64,000 bases of DNA from an uncultured Chlamydiae bacterium (GCA_903893545.1 CAITMJ010000021.1:62001-126000); one strand, 5' to 3'. Counted from the first letter of the stretch, positions 1 to 10,259 are shown. Program-made: numbers and translations. The notes: generated from the sequence alone by a model not told the origin.

Positions 1-547
1 CCGTTGGCTTCATCGCTTTTTCCCCTTTTTTCCAATTCGCAGGGCACACCTCGCCATGCTTTTCATGAAAAATAAGAGCATCGACCATGCGAAGAGCTTC
101 ATCTACAGAGCGGCCAAGCGGCAAGTCATTGACGACTTGATGCCGGATAACACCTTGGCGATCGATGAGAAAAAGGCCTCGATAAGCAATCCCATCCTCT
201 TCTTTTAAAACATCATAACTACGAGCTATCGACTTATGGATATCGGATACGATCGGATAGGTAATGCCTTCGATCCCTCCCATCGCTTTTGGCGTCTTAA
301 GCCACGCGGAATGGGAAAAACTGCTATCGATGGAGCACCCTACCAGAACTGTATTCCTCTCTTCGAATTGGGCTAATTTCTCTTGAAACGCATGCAATTC
401 GGTCGGGCATACAAAGGTAAAATCAAGAGGGTAAAAGAAAAATACGACATATTTTCCTAAATGATCGGAGAGCGAAAAATCAACAATATTTCCCCGAAAG
501 GCAGCTTTTGCCCGAATCTCTGGCGCTTTTTTTCCAATCAATGACAT
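1..547 (-). CDS. 2-Cys peroxiredoxin (AhpC/TSA family), 3' end cut by window edge
   Basis: A thiol peroxidase that reduces H2O2 and organic hydroperoxides in the cytosol. Translating leftward from the ATG at 547 gives 182 residues with no stop before the window edge, so the C-terminus is missing. The peroxidatic cysteine is C47 in DFTFVCPTE, and the resolving cysteine is C168 in GEVCPANW, the two hallmarks of typical 2-Cys peroxiredoxins. Only a few residues should be missing, because the family is usually about 190-200 residues long. It starts 3 bp after the stop of the metallo-hydrolase gene and reads the same way, so the two are probably co-transcribed. The electron donor is not visible here. 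Confidence 0.93.
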   Translation of the reverse strand, partial: MSLIGKKAPEIRAKAAFRGNIVDFSLSDHLGKYVVFFFYPLDFTFVCPTELHAFQEKLAQFEERNTVLVGCSIDSSFSHSAWLKTPKAMGGIEGITYPIVSDIHKSIARSYDVLKEEDGIAYRGLFLIDRQGVIRHQVVNDLPLGRSVDEALRMVDALIFHEKHGEVCPANWKKGEKAMKPT

Positions 548-550
548 CTT

Positions 551-1180
551 TTAACTCCCTGAAAATTTTTCTCTTAGCCAAATTTCTTTAGCCAGCACTG
601 TATCTTTTCCATGCCCCGGAATCACCCTAGTATCCGGAGGCAGGGCTGCTAATTTGCGGAGAGATCCCCACATTTTTTCTGGATCTCCCGTCGGCAAATG
701 AAGAGCCCCCATTGTCCCTCGAAAGAGGGTATCGCCGGAAAACAAAACCTTTTGCGCTCGGATATAAAAACAAACGCTTCCCAAAGAGTGTCCCGGCGTG
801 TGGATCACCTCCACCTGCAACTTTCCCACATGAACAACCTTTCCCTCTTCCAAAAACCCATCTGGCGTCACCCCTTGAATCGGAAAAACCAGAGGGAGCC
901 CATCTTGGCCAGGGGATCTTAAATTACCCGCATCCAATGCATGCACCCACACAGAGGCTCCAGTCTTTTCTTTAAGCAAATAGACATCCGCGATGTGGTC
1001 CCAATGAGAATGAGTCAATAAAATCAGCTCAATCGTCAGCCCATCTTGTTCTGCCGCTTGCAAAATCGCTTGTGTAGAGTCAGGAGAAGGGTCGATGACG
1101 GCAGCTTTTCTCGTCTCTTCGCAAGCAAAGAGAATGGCGTTTGTCTCAAGCGGTCCAGAAGGAAATTTTCGAACGAACAT
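551..1180 (-). CDS. metallo-beta-lactamase fold hydrolase (glyoxalase II-like)
   Basis: A 209-residue protein with the metal-binding motif THSHWDH at residues 56-62, followed by GHSLGSV, FSGDTLF and IPGHGKDT. These form the ordered His/Asp ligand set of the binuclear zinc hydrolases. This short subgroup (about 210 residues, no C-terminal HAGH domain) contains YcbL-like enzymes acting on glutathione or other thioesters; the true substrate cannot be read from sequence. The ATG at 1180 lies only 3 bp from the 3' end of the upstream tRNA-Arg gene, so it is probably transcribed with the tRNA and with the downstream peroxiredoxin, which would fit a detoxification role. Confidence 0.85.
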   Translation of the reverse strand: MFVRKFPSGPLETNAILFACEETRKAAVIDPSPDSTQAILQAAEQDGLTIELILLTHSHWDHIADVYLLKEKTGASVWVHALDAGNLRSPGQDGLPLVFPIQGVTPDGFLEEGKVVHVGKLQVEVIHTPGHSLGSVCFYIRAQKVLFSGDTLFRGTMGALHLPTGDPEKMWGSLRKLAALPPDTRVIPGHGKDTVLAKEIWLREKFSGS

Positions 1181-1183
1181 AAT

Positions 1184-1257
1184 TGCACTGGAGAGGACTT
1201 GAACCTCTGACCCCCTGGTTCGTAGCCAGGTACTCTATCCAACTGAGCTACCAGTGC
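1184..1257 (-). tRNA. tRNA-Arg (anticodon ACG)
   Basis: On the minus strand a full cloverleaf can be folded. The acceptor stem is GCACTGG/CCAGTGC with discriminator A, and the anticodon stem CCTGG/CCAGG encloses loop CTACGAA, giving anticodon ACG. The T arm is AGAGG/CCTCT around TTCAAGT. The CCA tail is not encoded. ACG reads CGN arginine codons when A34 is deaminated to inosine by TadA. The hydrolase gene begins 3 bp downstream. Confidence 0.95.
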
Positions 1258-1307
1258 ATGAAAAGATCTCCATTTTCTCTGAAATCTCGGCTTAAAATCA
1301 AGAGGGA

Positions 1308-1326
1308 ATGTAAAGCGGCTTTACAT
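1308..1326. repeat. 19-bp palindrome, copy 1 (centre G)
   Basis: ATGTAAAGCGGCTTTACAT: two 9-base arms around one unpaired base, with one more A/T pair outside. It lies in the divergent gap between tRNA-Arg (leftward) and the outer membrane protein gene (rightward), 51 bp from the tRNA 5' end and just upstream of the candidate promoter of the rightward gene. A related but shorter palindrome, TAAAGCTTTA, occurs at 1348-1357. Confidence 0.95.
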
Positions 1327-1338
1327 TTGATCCTCCCA

Positions 1339-1367
1339 TTGACAAAATAAAGCTTTACACGTACTTA
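1339..1367 (+). promoter_or_regulatory. candidate sigma-66/70-type promoter for the outer membrane protein gene
   Basis: A perfect TTGACA at 1339-1344 is followed after 17 bp by TACTTA at 1362-1367, a poor -10 match. The small palindrome TAAAGCTTTA falls in the spacer. Placement rests mainly on the -35 box. Confidence 0.4.
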
Positions 1368-1387
1368 GAGAAGAAAGAGAGGGCGTT

Positions 1388-2452
1388 ATCCGATACTTTG
1401 CTCAAATCGCATTCTTGTGCTGCGTCATTTCTGCTTCGGCAAGCGAAAGCTTCGAACAGCGCCTGTCGGCTGTTGAAACTACCTTAAAAGCCAAAAGTCG
1501 AACGAAGCCAACGTTAAAAAACCGACACAGCGTATTTCTTACTGCAGATTATCTTTACTGGATGGCACAAGAAGAGGGGCTTGCCTTTGCAACAAATATC
1601 ACTTACAACCCTGTCACATCGGAAAACAAAGGAACCGTCGAAAATCTCAATTTTCAATGGGACTCGGGTTTTCGGGTTGGTGTTGGTTACCGAATGGCAC
1701 ACGCTCGTTGGGAAATTTTTACGAATTGGACCCATTTCATTACTGCTGCCGACGCCCAAGTAAACACCTCTACCAACTACCTCTATCCCGAGTGGGCCAC
1801 AACAATTCAACCTACCGCTCCGAATAATCTCGTGACCTACATCGATGCCAGATGGGATCTGCACCTCAACCTTATCGACGGAGACCTCGCCCGCACCTTC
1901 TTTCCGGTAAACTATCTCTCATTTCGACCACATTTCGGCGTCCGAGGAGCTTGGATTAATCAAGATTACAAGACAAACGTATCTGGCGGAAAAGATGGGT
2001 CTACAACGATCTATGCAGACAACATCAAAATGACCAATGATTTTCGTGGCGTTGGATTTCACGCCGCCATGGACACGGAATGGACAATGTTTCGCCACTG
2101 GAGTCTTTTCGGCAATATTGGAGGCTCTTTACTTTACGGAAATTTCCAGGTCCGCCGCGTTGAACAGCAGTCGACAAGCGCTCAACTGGCCCTCTCAACA
2201 ACAGTCGATATTCTCGATGAGTTTCATCAAGCAGTTCCTACTCTAGATATCACACTAGGTCTTCGCTGGGATTACACGTTTTCACAGCGAGCTGCACTCC
2301 GATTCCAAGCGGGGTGGGAATTCAATGACTTTTTCGGCCAAAATAAATTCGAACACCTTCTTTTTAGTGAAAATTCTACCTATTCATTCATCGCAAACGA
2401 TGCAGATCTGACAACCCAAGGGTTAACAGTCTCTGCCCGCCTTGATTTCTAA
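1388..2452 (+). CDS. outer membrane beta-barrel protein (MOMP-like), start codon uncertain
   Basis: A secreted beta-barrel protein: many alternating polar/aromatic strands and a C-terminal phenylalanine (ARLDF), the usual BAM-recognition end. It resembles the Legionella-type/chlamydial major outer membrane protein group and is probably a porin. The only standard in-frame start is TTG at 1415, but that leaves a signal peptide of just nine residues (to ASA-SES). Reading upstream in frame gives IRYFAQIAFLCCVISASA, a good signal peptide, beginning at an ATC codon at 1388 placed 4 bp after the strong ribosome-binding sequence AGAGAGGG. I therefore put the start at 1388, either as a rare non-AUG start or as an ATG altered by mutation or error. 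The stop abuts the convergent glycosyltransferase-like gene. Confidence 0.72.
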   Translation: MRYFAQIAFLCCVISASASESFEQRLSAVETTLKAKSRTKPTLKNRHSVFLTADYLYWMAQEEGLAFATNITYNPVTSENKGTVENLNFQWDSGFRVGVGYRMAHARWEIFTNWTHFITAADAQVNTSTNYLYPEWATTIQPTAPNNLVTYIDARWDLHLNLIDGDLARTFFPVNYLSFRPHFGVRGAWINQDYKTNVSGGKDGSTTIYADNIKMTNDFRGVGFHAAMDTEWTMFRHWSLFGNIGGSLLYGNFQVRRVEQQSTSAQLALSTTVDILDEFHQAVPTLDITLGLRWDYTFSQRAALRFQAGWEFNDFFGQNKFEHLLFSENSTYSFIANDADLTTQGLTVSARLDF

Positions 2453-3370
2453 TCACTTATAAAGTGACGAAAGCCACTTCCAAAGAATGCTTTTTTTGAA
2501 TTTAAGAAGATCGCAGAGGTTTTTTTGCGTGAGGTGAACAACCCGGGACTCTTGAGAAAGCGGCTTAAAAACAGTAGGTTCAAGGCGAATATCAAAGCGG
2601 GGTTCAATCGCTTTATACTGATAGCCGTGGATAAAATCTGTCCCTTGAAAAGGGGCTGAGAATTCTTTTTCCACAAGTTCAATCCAATTTCGATCCCCTT
2701 TATGCCCCCAGGATTGGACCTTTTTGAGCATTTCTTCCTTGGTCCTTACCCAGCTAAAATGGTGAAACATAGGCTGCCCATCTGGACCCATTACATGGCG
2801 CCGCTTAGGGCCTGGCAAAAGATCGTAAATCGCATCCCGCTCTTCTTGTCGAAGAATAAGGTCTTGAGTAATGGCACGCACCTGAACTAAAACAACCGAA
2901 TCTTCCCAAGAAAGAGCTTGATGGCTCGGCTCTCGAAAGTACCAATAATTAGAAAGCTTCATTACTGTGTTGTGTTGATAATCGCTTACTTCAAGCCATT
3001 CAGAAAATTTGTCTCCATCAGGGACCTCATCTGCGTCGAGAAAAAGAACTGTTTCAATAGATTTCTCTAAAAAAGATAAGCTGACAAGGCGAGAACAGCT
3101 ATGCCAGAAGTGGGCTGGAGAGACATCTTTGAAAATGCGGCGGGGAATTTCAGAGGGGATGTAAGGATATTCTATAAAAAGGCAATCGGGATAAGTGCGG
3201 TAGATTTGCTCTAAAAGAGTTCTATTCTCCGCCGTTCCATCGAAAAAATGGTCTGCCACAGGGATAATGATTTGCCGGGCAAATTTTCTTGCCTCTTCGA
3301 TGCAAGACCCGATAAAACGGCTCTCATTGGAACAAAAATTGATTACGGCTGCAACGGGATGTTTTTGCAT
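2453..3370 (-). CDS. glycosyltransferase-like protein (GT-A type fold suspected)
   Basis: A 305-residue protein with no signal peptide. The N-terminus (AAVINFCSNESRFIGSCIEEA) looks like the first strand and helix of GT2-type transferases. The segment VLFLDADEVPDG near residue 110 supplies a DxD-type metal and nucleotide-sugar binding motif. A further conserved-looking block, HVMGPDGQPMFHHFSWVRTKEE, lies near residue 200. The donor and acceptor sugars cannot be told. Its stop codon directly abuts the stop of the outer membrane protein gene, with zero bases between, and it diverges from trkA. Confidence 0.6.
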   Translation of the reverse strand: MQKHPVAAVINFCSNESRFIGSCIEEARKFARQIIIPVADHFFDGTAENRTLLEQIYRTYPDCLFIEYPYIPSEIPRRIFKDVSPAHFWHSCSRLVSLSFLEKSIETVLFLDADEVPDGDKFSEWLEVSDYQHNTVMKLSNYWYFREPSHQALSWEDSVVLVQVRAITQDLILRQEERDAIYDLLPGPKRRHVMGPDGQPMFHHFSWVRTKEEMLKKVQSWGHKGDRNWIELVEKEFSAPFQGTDFIHGYQYKAIEPRFDIRLEPTVFKPLSQESRVVHLTQKNLCDLLKFKKSILWKWLSSLYK

Positions 3371-3396
3371 AATTGCCTATAGTATATCATATCAGC

Positions 3397-4731
3397 ATGA
3401 AAATTGTCATTTTAGGCGCTGGCAGTACAGGAAGCTACCTCGCTTCCTTCCTCTCACAAGAGCAGCACGACATCACTCTGATCGACTCCAATGCAAAGGT
3501 ATTAGACCAAGTCAATCGAGAAACAGATGTGGCGACCGTTCTTGCCTGCATGCCGAATCTGCAGGTGCTGTCCAACCTGATCGAGGAAAAGCCAGACCTC
3601 TTCTTCGCTGCAACAGGCGATGATGAGACGAATCTAATCTCTTGTTCTCTCGCAAAAAACCTTGGAATTCCTAAGACCGTCGCACGCATTAAATCCCGCA
3701 GCCTTCTGCAATCGGAAATGCTCGATATCAGACGCCTTTTTTACGTCGACCATTTCATCGGCGCAGAAATCGTTTCCGCACACGATCTTTTTAAATTATT
3801 AGCCCACTCGGGAGATCTCGACTTTGAATATTTCGCCCATGGCGCTGTGCTCATGCGAACGATCACCATCCCTTTAAAATGGAAAAAAGGAGATGTCCCC
3901 ATTAAAGACCTTCGTCTTCCTCAAGGGCTCATTGCCGCTCTTATCCGACGAGAACAGCAGATTTTATTTCCTCACGGAAGCGATTTCATCCTACCAGGGG
4001 ACGAAGTAACGCTGATTGGAGAGACAAAGATCATGGATGACCTGCATGAGTATTTTCACATTGCCGAACAACGGATCAAATCGGTCCTTCTTGTCGGCGG
4101 CACAGAGGTCTCCCTGCACCTTTCTTACCTTCTCATGCAGCGAAATATCTCCGTCCGCATCATTGAAAAAGACCCTGTCCGCTGCAAAGAACTGGCCGAT
4201 TTACTTCCCCTTGCGACCATCATCAATCGGGATGAGAATTCTCGTTTACTTTTGACCGAAGAAAACATCGAAACAACAGACGCTCTAGTCTCTTGCACAA
4301 GCAACGACGGAACAAATTTCCTCATCTCATCGATGGCAGCTTTTCTAGGCTGCCCTAAATCCATTGCTCTTGTCGGCGACCCTGCTTATATCCCTCTTTT
4401 TGAGCAAGCCAAAGTGATCCCAGCTATTTCGGCACGCGTTGTCGCAGCCAATCGACTTCTTTCCATCTTACACGAAAAAACGATCCTTTCTGTTAATTCG
4501 ATTTCCAAAACAGACGCTAGAATTGTCGAATTGAAAGTTGCCTCCTCTTCTCCTCTTATTGGAATTCCTCTTGCCGATCTTCACCTGCCTAAAGATCTCT
4601 TGATCGCCGTGATTGAAAACCATGGGAAAGTAATGATCGGCCGAGGCAGCAGCATTTTATGCCCAGATGATACCGTAATTGCCATCTGTAGTTGTCATTG
4701 TCTTGAACAAAACCATCATCTATTCCAATGA
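3397..4731 (+). CDS. trkA: Trk potassium uptake regulatory subunit TrkA
   Basis: The cytosolic NAD(H)-binding gating subunit of the Trk K+ uptake system. The 444 residues contain two RCK repeats. The first opens with the Rossmann motif VILGAGSTG at residues 4-12, followed by the acidic LIDS. The second begins at about residue 225 (VLLVGGTEVSLHL). Each is followed by an RCK_C-like domain (VPIKDLRLP; GIPLADLHLP). I chose the ATG at 3397, which puts the glycine-rich loop at the very N-terminus as in the family; an upstream TTG at 3373 would add an unlikely eight-residue tail. The stop overlaps the trkH start by 4 bp (ATGA). Confidence 0.93.
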   Translation: MKIVILGAGSTGSYLASFLSQEQHDITLIDSNAKVLDQVNRETDVATVLACMPNLQVLSNLIEEKPDLFFAATGDDETNLISCSLAKNLGIPKTVARIKSRSLLQSEMLDIRRLFYVDHFIGAEIVSAHDLFKLLAHSGDLDFEYFAHGAVLMRTITIPLKWKKGDVPIKDLRLPQGLIAALIRREQQILFPHGSDFILPGDEVTLIGETKIMDDLHEYFHIAEQRIKSVLLVGGTEVSLHLSYLLMQRNISVRIIEKDPVRCKELADLLPLATIINRDENSRLLLTEENIETTDALVSCTSNDGTNFLISSMAAFLGCPKSIALVGDPAYIPLFEQAKVIPAISARVVAANRLLSILHEKTILSVNSISKTDARIVELKVASSSPLIGIPLADLHLPKDLLIAVIENHGKVMIGRGSSILCPDDTVIAICSCHCLEQNHHLFQ

Positions 4732-6323
4732 TTTACAGGCTCCTTTCCAAATATCTTCTCTACCTCGCTTTTCTCATGATGATCCCGCTCCTTTTTGCTG
4801 CGTATTGCCAGTTCATTGCCTATGAGTTGCACCCTCAGTCCCATTCTACGCTATCCTTTGCTATAACCATCGCAGTGTGTCTTGCGATCTCTTTTGCCTT
4901 GCACAAATGGGGAAACTCTAAAAAAGACCAGCTTCGCAGACATGAAGGGATTTTGCTCGTTGTTGCTATCTGGCTAGCCACCTCCCTTGTCAGCGCACTT
5001 CCTTTTTTCCTAAGCCGAACTCTCACTAACCCTATCGATGCCTATTTTGAGGCAATGTCAGGCCTTACGACAACCGGCGCTTCCATGATTTGCCCAAAAG
5101 CCTACAATCCTACTGGAGAGGAAATTCCACACCACATCACTAACCTTCACGTCCCCGATAAAACGTATACTTTTTATGGCACAGTTGCCCCAATCTACGA
5201 TCCAGAAACCAATCTCGTTCTTCATTCTGGCATTGAAGCCGTCGGCAAAGCCATCCTTCTTTGGCGAAGCATGCTCCACTGGATCGGAGGACTCGGCATC
5301 GTTGTCATCTTTTTAACCGTTCTTCCCGCTCTTCAAGTAGGCGGCAAGTTTCTCTACCAAGTCGAAATGACCGGCCCCATTAAAGAGGGGATCACCCCCC
5401 GTGTGAAGTCCACCTCTTCTCAGCTTTGGAGACTTTATCTTTGTCTGACCCTATTGGAGATCGCCCTATTGCTTGCAACCAATGGAGAAATGCCCCTTTT
5501 CGATGCGATCTGCGTTTCTCTTAGCAACATTTCTACAGGCGGGTTTTCTGTGCGAAACGATAGCATTGCAAGCTATCATTCAACCGCTACCCAGTGGATT
5601 GTCTTTCTTTTTATGATTCTCGGAAGCCTTAATTTTTCTCTGTATTTCCATGCGCTTCGGATGAAATTCAAGCAAATCATGGCCCCTGACTTCTTTCTTT
5701 TTCTCGGGACTCTCCTTGCGGGGTGCCTTCTCGTTTCGATCCCGCTTATTGGAGAATATTCTATTGGCCAGGCGTTTAAAGAAGGGAGCTTTCAGGCCGT
5801 GTCCATGCAAACATCCACTGGCTTTATCACCGCCAATTACGATCTATGGCCCTTTGCTTCCCAAATGTTCATGCTTCTTCTAATGTTTGTCGGAGGCATG
5901 TCCGGCTCAACAGCAGGCGGGATTAAAACCTCTCGATTCTATATCCTTTTCAAGATCGTGCAACACCGCCTCGAATCGATCTATCGCCCTGATAGCGTCC
6001 GTACCCTTCGCATCGGATCTTCTGAAGTTGACGATAAAAATGCCCTTACCGTTCTTTCGTTTTTCTGCATCGTCGCATTCTTCGTCATCCTCGGCGCCGC
6101 TAGCCTAATCCTCGATGGAATCGACCCCGAGACATCTCTTGGCCTGATCGCTTGTTTTCTCAATAACGTAGGCACTGCTTTTCGCGCCGCTGGCCCTCTC
6201 GATTCTTTTGCGTTTCTCTCTCCATTCTCTAAAATTCTCTCCATTCTGTGGATGCTGCTCGGCCGTCTTGAATACTATGTAGTGCTTCTCCTCCTTCTCC
6301 CTTCATTTTGGAAAAATCGATGA
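4728..6323 (+). CDS. trkH: Trk potassium uptake transmembrane subunit TrkH
   Basis: The K+-translocating membrane subunit that partners TrkA. The 531-residue hydrophobic protein has the repeated helix-pore-helix units of the Trk/Ktr/HKT superfamily. Selectivity-filter-like segments include SGLTTTGAS near residue 110, SNISTGGFS near 265, QTSTGFITA near 365 and NNVGTAFRA near 480. A loop of about 45 residues after the first filter (CPKAYNPTGEEIPHH onward) is longer than I expect. It overlaps trkA by 4 bp and the next methyltransferase gene by 4 bp, so the three genes are translationally coupled. Confidence 0.92.
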   Translation: MIYRLLSKYLLYLAFLMMIPLLFAAYCQFIAYELHPQSHSTLSFAITIAVCLAISFALHKWGNSKKDQLRRHEGILLVVAIWLATSLVSALPFFLSRTLTNPIDAYFEAMSGLTTTGASMICPKAYNPTGEEIPHHITNLHVPDKTYTFYGTVAPIYDPETNLVLHSGIEAVGKAILLWRSMLHWIGGLGIVVIFLTVLPALQVGGKFLYQVEMTGPIKEGITPRVKSTSSQLWRLYLCLTLLEIALLLATNGEMPLFDAICVSLSNISTGGFSVRNDSIASYHSTATQWIVFLFMILGSLNFSLYFHALRMKFKQIMAPDFFLFLGTLLAGCLLVSIPLIGEYSIGQAFKEGSFQAVSMQTSTGFITANYDLWPFASQMFMLLLMFVGGMSGSTAGGIKTSRFYILFKIVQHRLESIYRPDSVRTLRIGSSEVDDKNALTVLSFFCIVAFFVILGAASLILDGIDPETSLGLIACFLNNVGTAFRAAGPLDSFAFLSPFSKILSILWMLLGRLEYYVVLLLLLPSFWKNR

Positions 6324-6904
6324 ATACTTATGTATCTTGGGAAGAACAATGGGCTCTTTTTGCAGAAGATTTTCGGGAAGGCAAAGCCCATATTGACCTG
6401 ACCCGCTTTGGCGGCAATGCCACCCTTCAGCTTCTTCCGGGCCCCGGCTTTGGAGATCTCTCTCATCCTACGACTAACCTCATGTTACAGCTGATGAAAG
6501 GACGCATTAAAAACCATCCTATTCTCGATATCGGCTGCGGCAGCGGCATCCTCACCCTAGCCGTCCTCCTTCTCGGCGCCTCTTCTTCTGTCGGCATAGA
6601 TATCGATCTAGAGGCTCTCGAACATGCAAAACAAAATGCCGCACTCAATCATCTCCCTTCTTGCTTTACCAGCACACTTCCGCCTTACGAAGACAATACC
6701 ATTTTACTCATGAACATGATCCTTCCTGAACAAAAAATCGTCATGAAAGAACCCTTGAAAGGCAGGCTGTGGATTGTTTCAGGAATTTTGACCGAGCAGC
6801 GCGAAATCTATCTCGCACTGACAAAAACTTGGGGATGGCAACTTATAGAAGAAAAAGAGCGAGAAGGCTGGCTGGGAATGGTTTTTCAATTCCCAGCCAT
6901 TCAA

Positions 6905-6910
<6 letters not shown>
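6320..6910 (+). CDS. class I SAM-dependent methyltransferase, PrmA-like
   Basis: A 196-residue protein with the SAM-binding motif ILDIGCGSG at residues 68-76, the acidic ribose contact GIDID, and a motif IV segment LLMNMILPEQ in the position of the N-[IL]-L motif of ribosomal protein L11 methyltransferases. PrmA itself is near 290 residues and has an extra N-terminal domain, so this is a short relative whose substrate is unproven. The ATG at 6320 overlaps the trkH stop; a TTG at 6308 is less likely. Its last Met and TAA stop are provided by palindrome copy 2, shared with convergent groEL. Confidence 0.75.
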
Positions 6911-8588
<1,678 letters not shown>

Positions 8589-8596
8589 TTACCTTC

Positions 8597-8890
8597 CTAG
8601 TTCAAAACAGCGAGTACATCATCTTCATTCAAGAGCAAAAACTCTTGGGTATCAGCTTTATATTCTGTTCCAGCATAAGAAGAAAAGAGAATCTCATCGC
8701 CAACCTTCAGTTCGACAGGATGGTTTTTCCCTTTTTCATCCACTCGTCCGGGGCCGACTGCCATCACGGTGCCTTGCTTTGGTTTTTGCTGCGCAGATTC
8801 AGGCAATAGAATTCCACCCTTTGATGTCTTTGCTTCTAGTCTTTTGACGAGGATCCTAGATCCAAGCGGCATGATTTTTGTTTTAGCCAT
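8597..8890 (-). CDS. groS: 10-kDa co-chaperonin GroES
   Basis: The heptameric lid of the GroEL chamber. The 97-residue protein has the family features: N-terminal LGSRILVKRLEAKTSKGGILLPE, in which the mobile loop lies, and C-terminal VGDEILFSSYAGTEY. It is the first gene of groESL, preceded by AGGGAG as ribosome-binding site and by a good sigma-70-type promoter. I see no inverted repeat matching the CIRCE operator (TTAGCACTC-N9-GAGTGCTAA) between promoter and start, so HrcA control of this operon is not supported by the sequence. Confidence 0.97.
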   Translation of the reverse strand: MAKTKIMPLGSRILVKRLEAKTSKGGILLPESAQQKPKQGTVMAVGPGRVDEKGKNHPVELKVGDEILFSSYAGTEYKADTQEFLLLNEDDVLAVLN

Positions 8891-8918
8891 ATCGATTACT
8901 CCCTATTTGAAAGGGTCT

Positions 8919-8947
8919 ATAGTAGGAAGTCCCTCGATTTTCGTCAA
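8919..8947 (-). promoter_or_regulatory. sigma-66/70-type promoter of groESL
   Basis: Reading leftward, TTGACG (8947-8942), a 17-bp spacer and TACTAT (8924-8919) match the consensus at 5/6 and 4/6 positions. Transcription would start near 8912, about 22 bases before the groES ATG. It lies in the gap between the NamZ-like gene and groES. Confidence 0.7.
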
Positions 8948-8960
8948 AGAACTGCTAATG

Positions 8961-10193
8961 TTAGTAGAGGAGATATTTCTTTCGGCGCTCTAAAAAGGAT
9001 TCTCTTTCTCCCTTTTGAAGGTCGATTAACTTCCAGGCCGGGTATTTTTCTTCAGAAAGAATCTGCAACACAGCTTCAGTGCCATTGGCCTTGCAAAAAA
9101 GATCCTTTGCCCCTGCAGCGGCATTGAGCCTTTGCATGAACTCTTTTGGGTAAAGGCTTTTTAAGAGCCCTAAGATTAGGTACTGGACGGAAAGTGGGCG
9201 ATACGTCTTGGGATCTGTGATTCGAAGCAGAACCCCTTGACAGTCTATTCCTTTATAGAGCCCCCAAAATGGCTTATAATGAAACGGCTGAAAATAGATG
9301 CCGGGCAGTTTCTGGCTATTGAGTTTATCGGCAAATTCATTGGCTTTAATCCACGGCGCCCCAACGACTTTGAAGGGAAGAGTAAACCCAATGCCGATAT
9401 TGCTGATCGACAACTCGCCAAGCAGGCCTGTAAGGGGACAATAGAGTGGGGTATCCGACTCTGGAATATTGGGGCTAGGAGGGATCCAGGTCAGTCCAGT
9501 GTCAGCAAAAGACATTGTCCTCTGCCAATTTTTCATCGGTACAACTCTGAGTTTACAGCCAATTTTATATTCTTCATTGAAAAAGGTCGAAAGCTCTCCG
9601 ATGGTCATGCCATGGCAATAGGGGACGTTGACATAGCCAATGAAAGAACGCCATTTATCTTCGAGCATGGGACCATCGACAGTCACGCCATTAATCGGAT
9701 TTGGCCGATCGAGCACCACGACTTCAATGCCATTTTTTGCCGCAGCCTCCATCATGTAGAATAGCGTGGTCGGGTACGTATAGGCCCTGACCCCAGTACA
9801 CTGGATATCGTAAACGATGATATCGATCCCTTTGAGCATTTCGGCAGTGGGACGCCGAGTCTCTCCATGAAGACTATAGACGGGTAGATCGCACCATTTT
9901 TGATGGCTAACCGATTCCCAGGCATAGTGCTGCCCAAAAAGGCCATGCTCCGGAGAAAAGAGCGCTACTAGTTTGTAATCTCCTTCATATTCCATAAAAA
10001 GATGGATCGTTGATCGAAATTCGCTATCGACACCGGTATGGTTGGTAAGAAGGGCAATTTTTTTGCCTTTCCATTCTTTGAATTGCTTTTCTTGGAAAAA
10101 TACTTCAACGCCGGGCAACACTTTTTGGCTAAAAAGAGCTGAGGTCGAGAGGAGGAATAAAAAGAAGATCGCCTTTCCCATAAAGGAGATCAT
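8961..10193 (-). CDS. exo-beta-N-acetylmuramidase NamZ-like (DUF1343, GH171)
   Basis: A 410-residue exported protein. The N-terminal hydrophobic stretch AIFFLFLLSTSALFS is a signal peptide; the second Met (MGKAIFF, near 10181) is an equally good start. The mature part has the DUF1343 signatures KIALLTNHTGVD, LFSPEHGLFG, YDIQCTGVRAYTYPTTL and VVVLDRPNPINGV. Characterised members such as NamZ of Bacillus and Tannerella remove terminal MurNAc from peptidoglycan chains. In chlamydiae, which make little or modified peptidoglycan, a role in ring turnover or in degrading foreign peptidoglycan is inferred. It diverges from putA and reads toward groESL. Confidence 0.85.
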   Translation of the reverse strand: MISFMGKAIFFLFLLSTSALFSQKVLPGVEVFFQEKQFKEWKGKKIALLTNHTGVDSEFRSTIHLFMEYEGDYKLVALFSPEHGLFGQHYAWESVSHQKWCDLPVYSLHGETRRPTAEMLKGIDIIVYDIQCTGVRAYTYPTTLFYMMEAAAKNGIEVVVLDRPNPINGVTVDGPMLEDKWRSFIGYVNVPYCHGMTIGELSTFFNEEYKIGCKLRVVPMKNWQRTMSFADTGLTWIPPSPNIPESDTPLYCPLTGLLGELSISNIGIGFTLPFKVVGAPWIKANEFADKLNSQKLPGIYFQPFHYKPFWGLYKGIDCQGVLLRITDPKTYRPLSVQYLILGLLKSLYPKEFMQRLNAAAGAKDLFCKANGTEAVLQILSEEKYPAWKLIDLQKGERESFLERRKKYLLY

Positions 10194-10259
10194 AAAGCAG
10201 AAAAGCTTTCTTTACAAACTGCCATATGCTATATACACGCAAAGAAATCAGGACCTGAC

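Noticed and set aside
8891-8960. CIRCE/HrcA operator upstream of groES
   Set aside because: Looked for TTAGCACTC-N9-GAGTGCTAA; only isolated short matches are present.
10211-10239. TTTACA...TATACA as putA promoter
   Set aside because: The spacer is only 15 bp, too short for a confident call.
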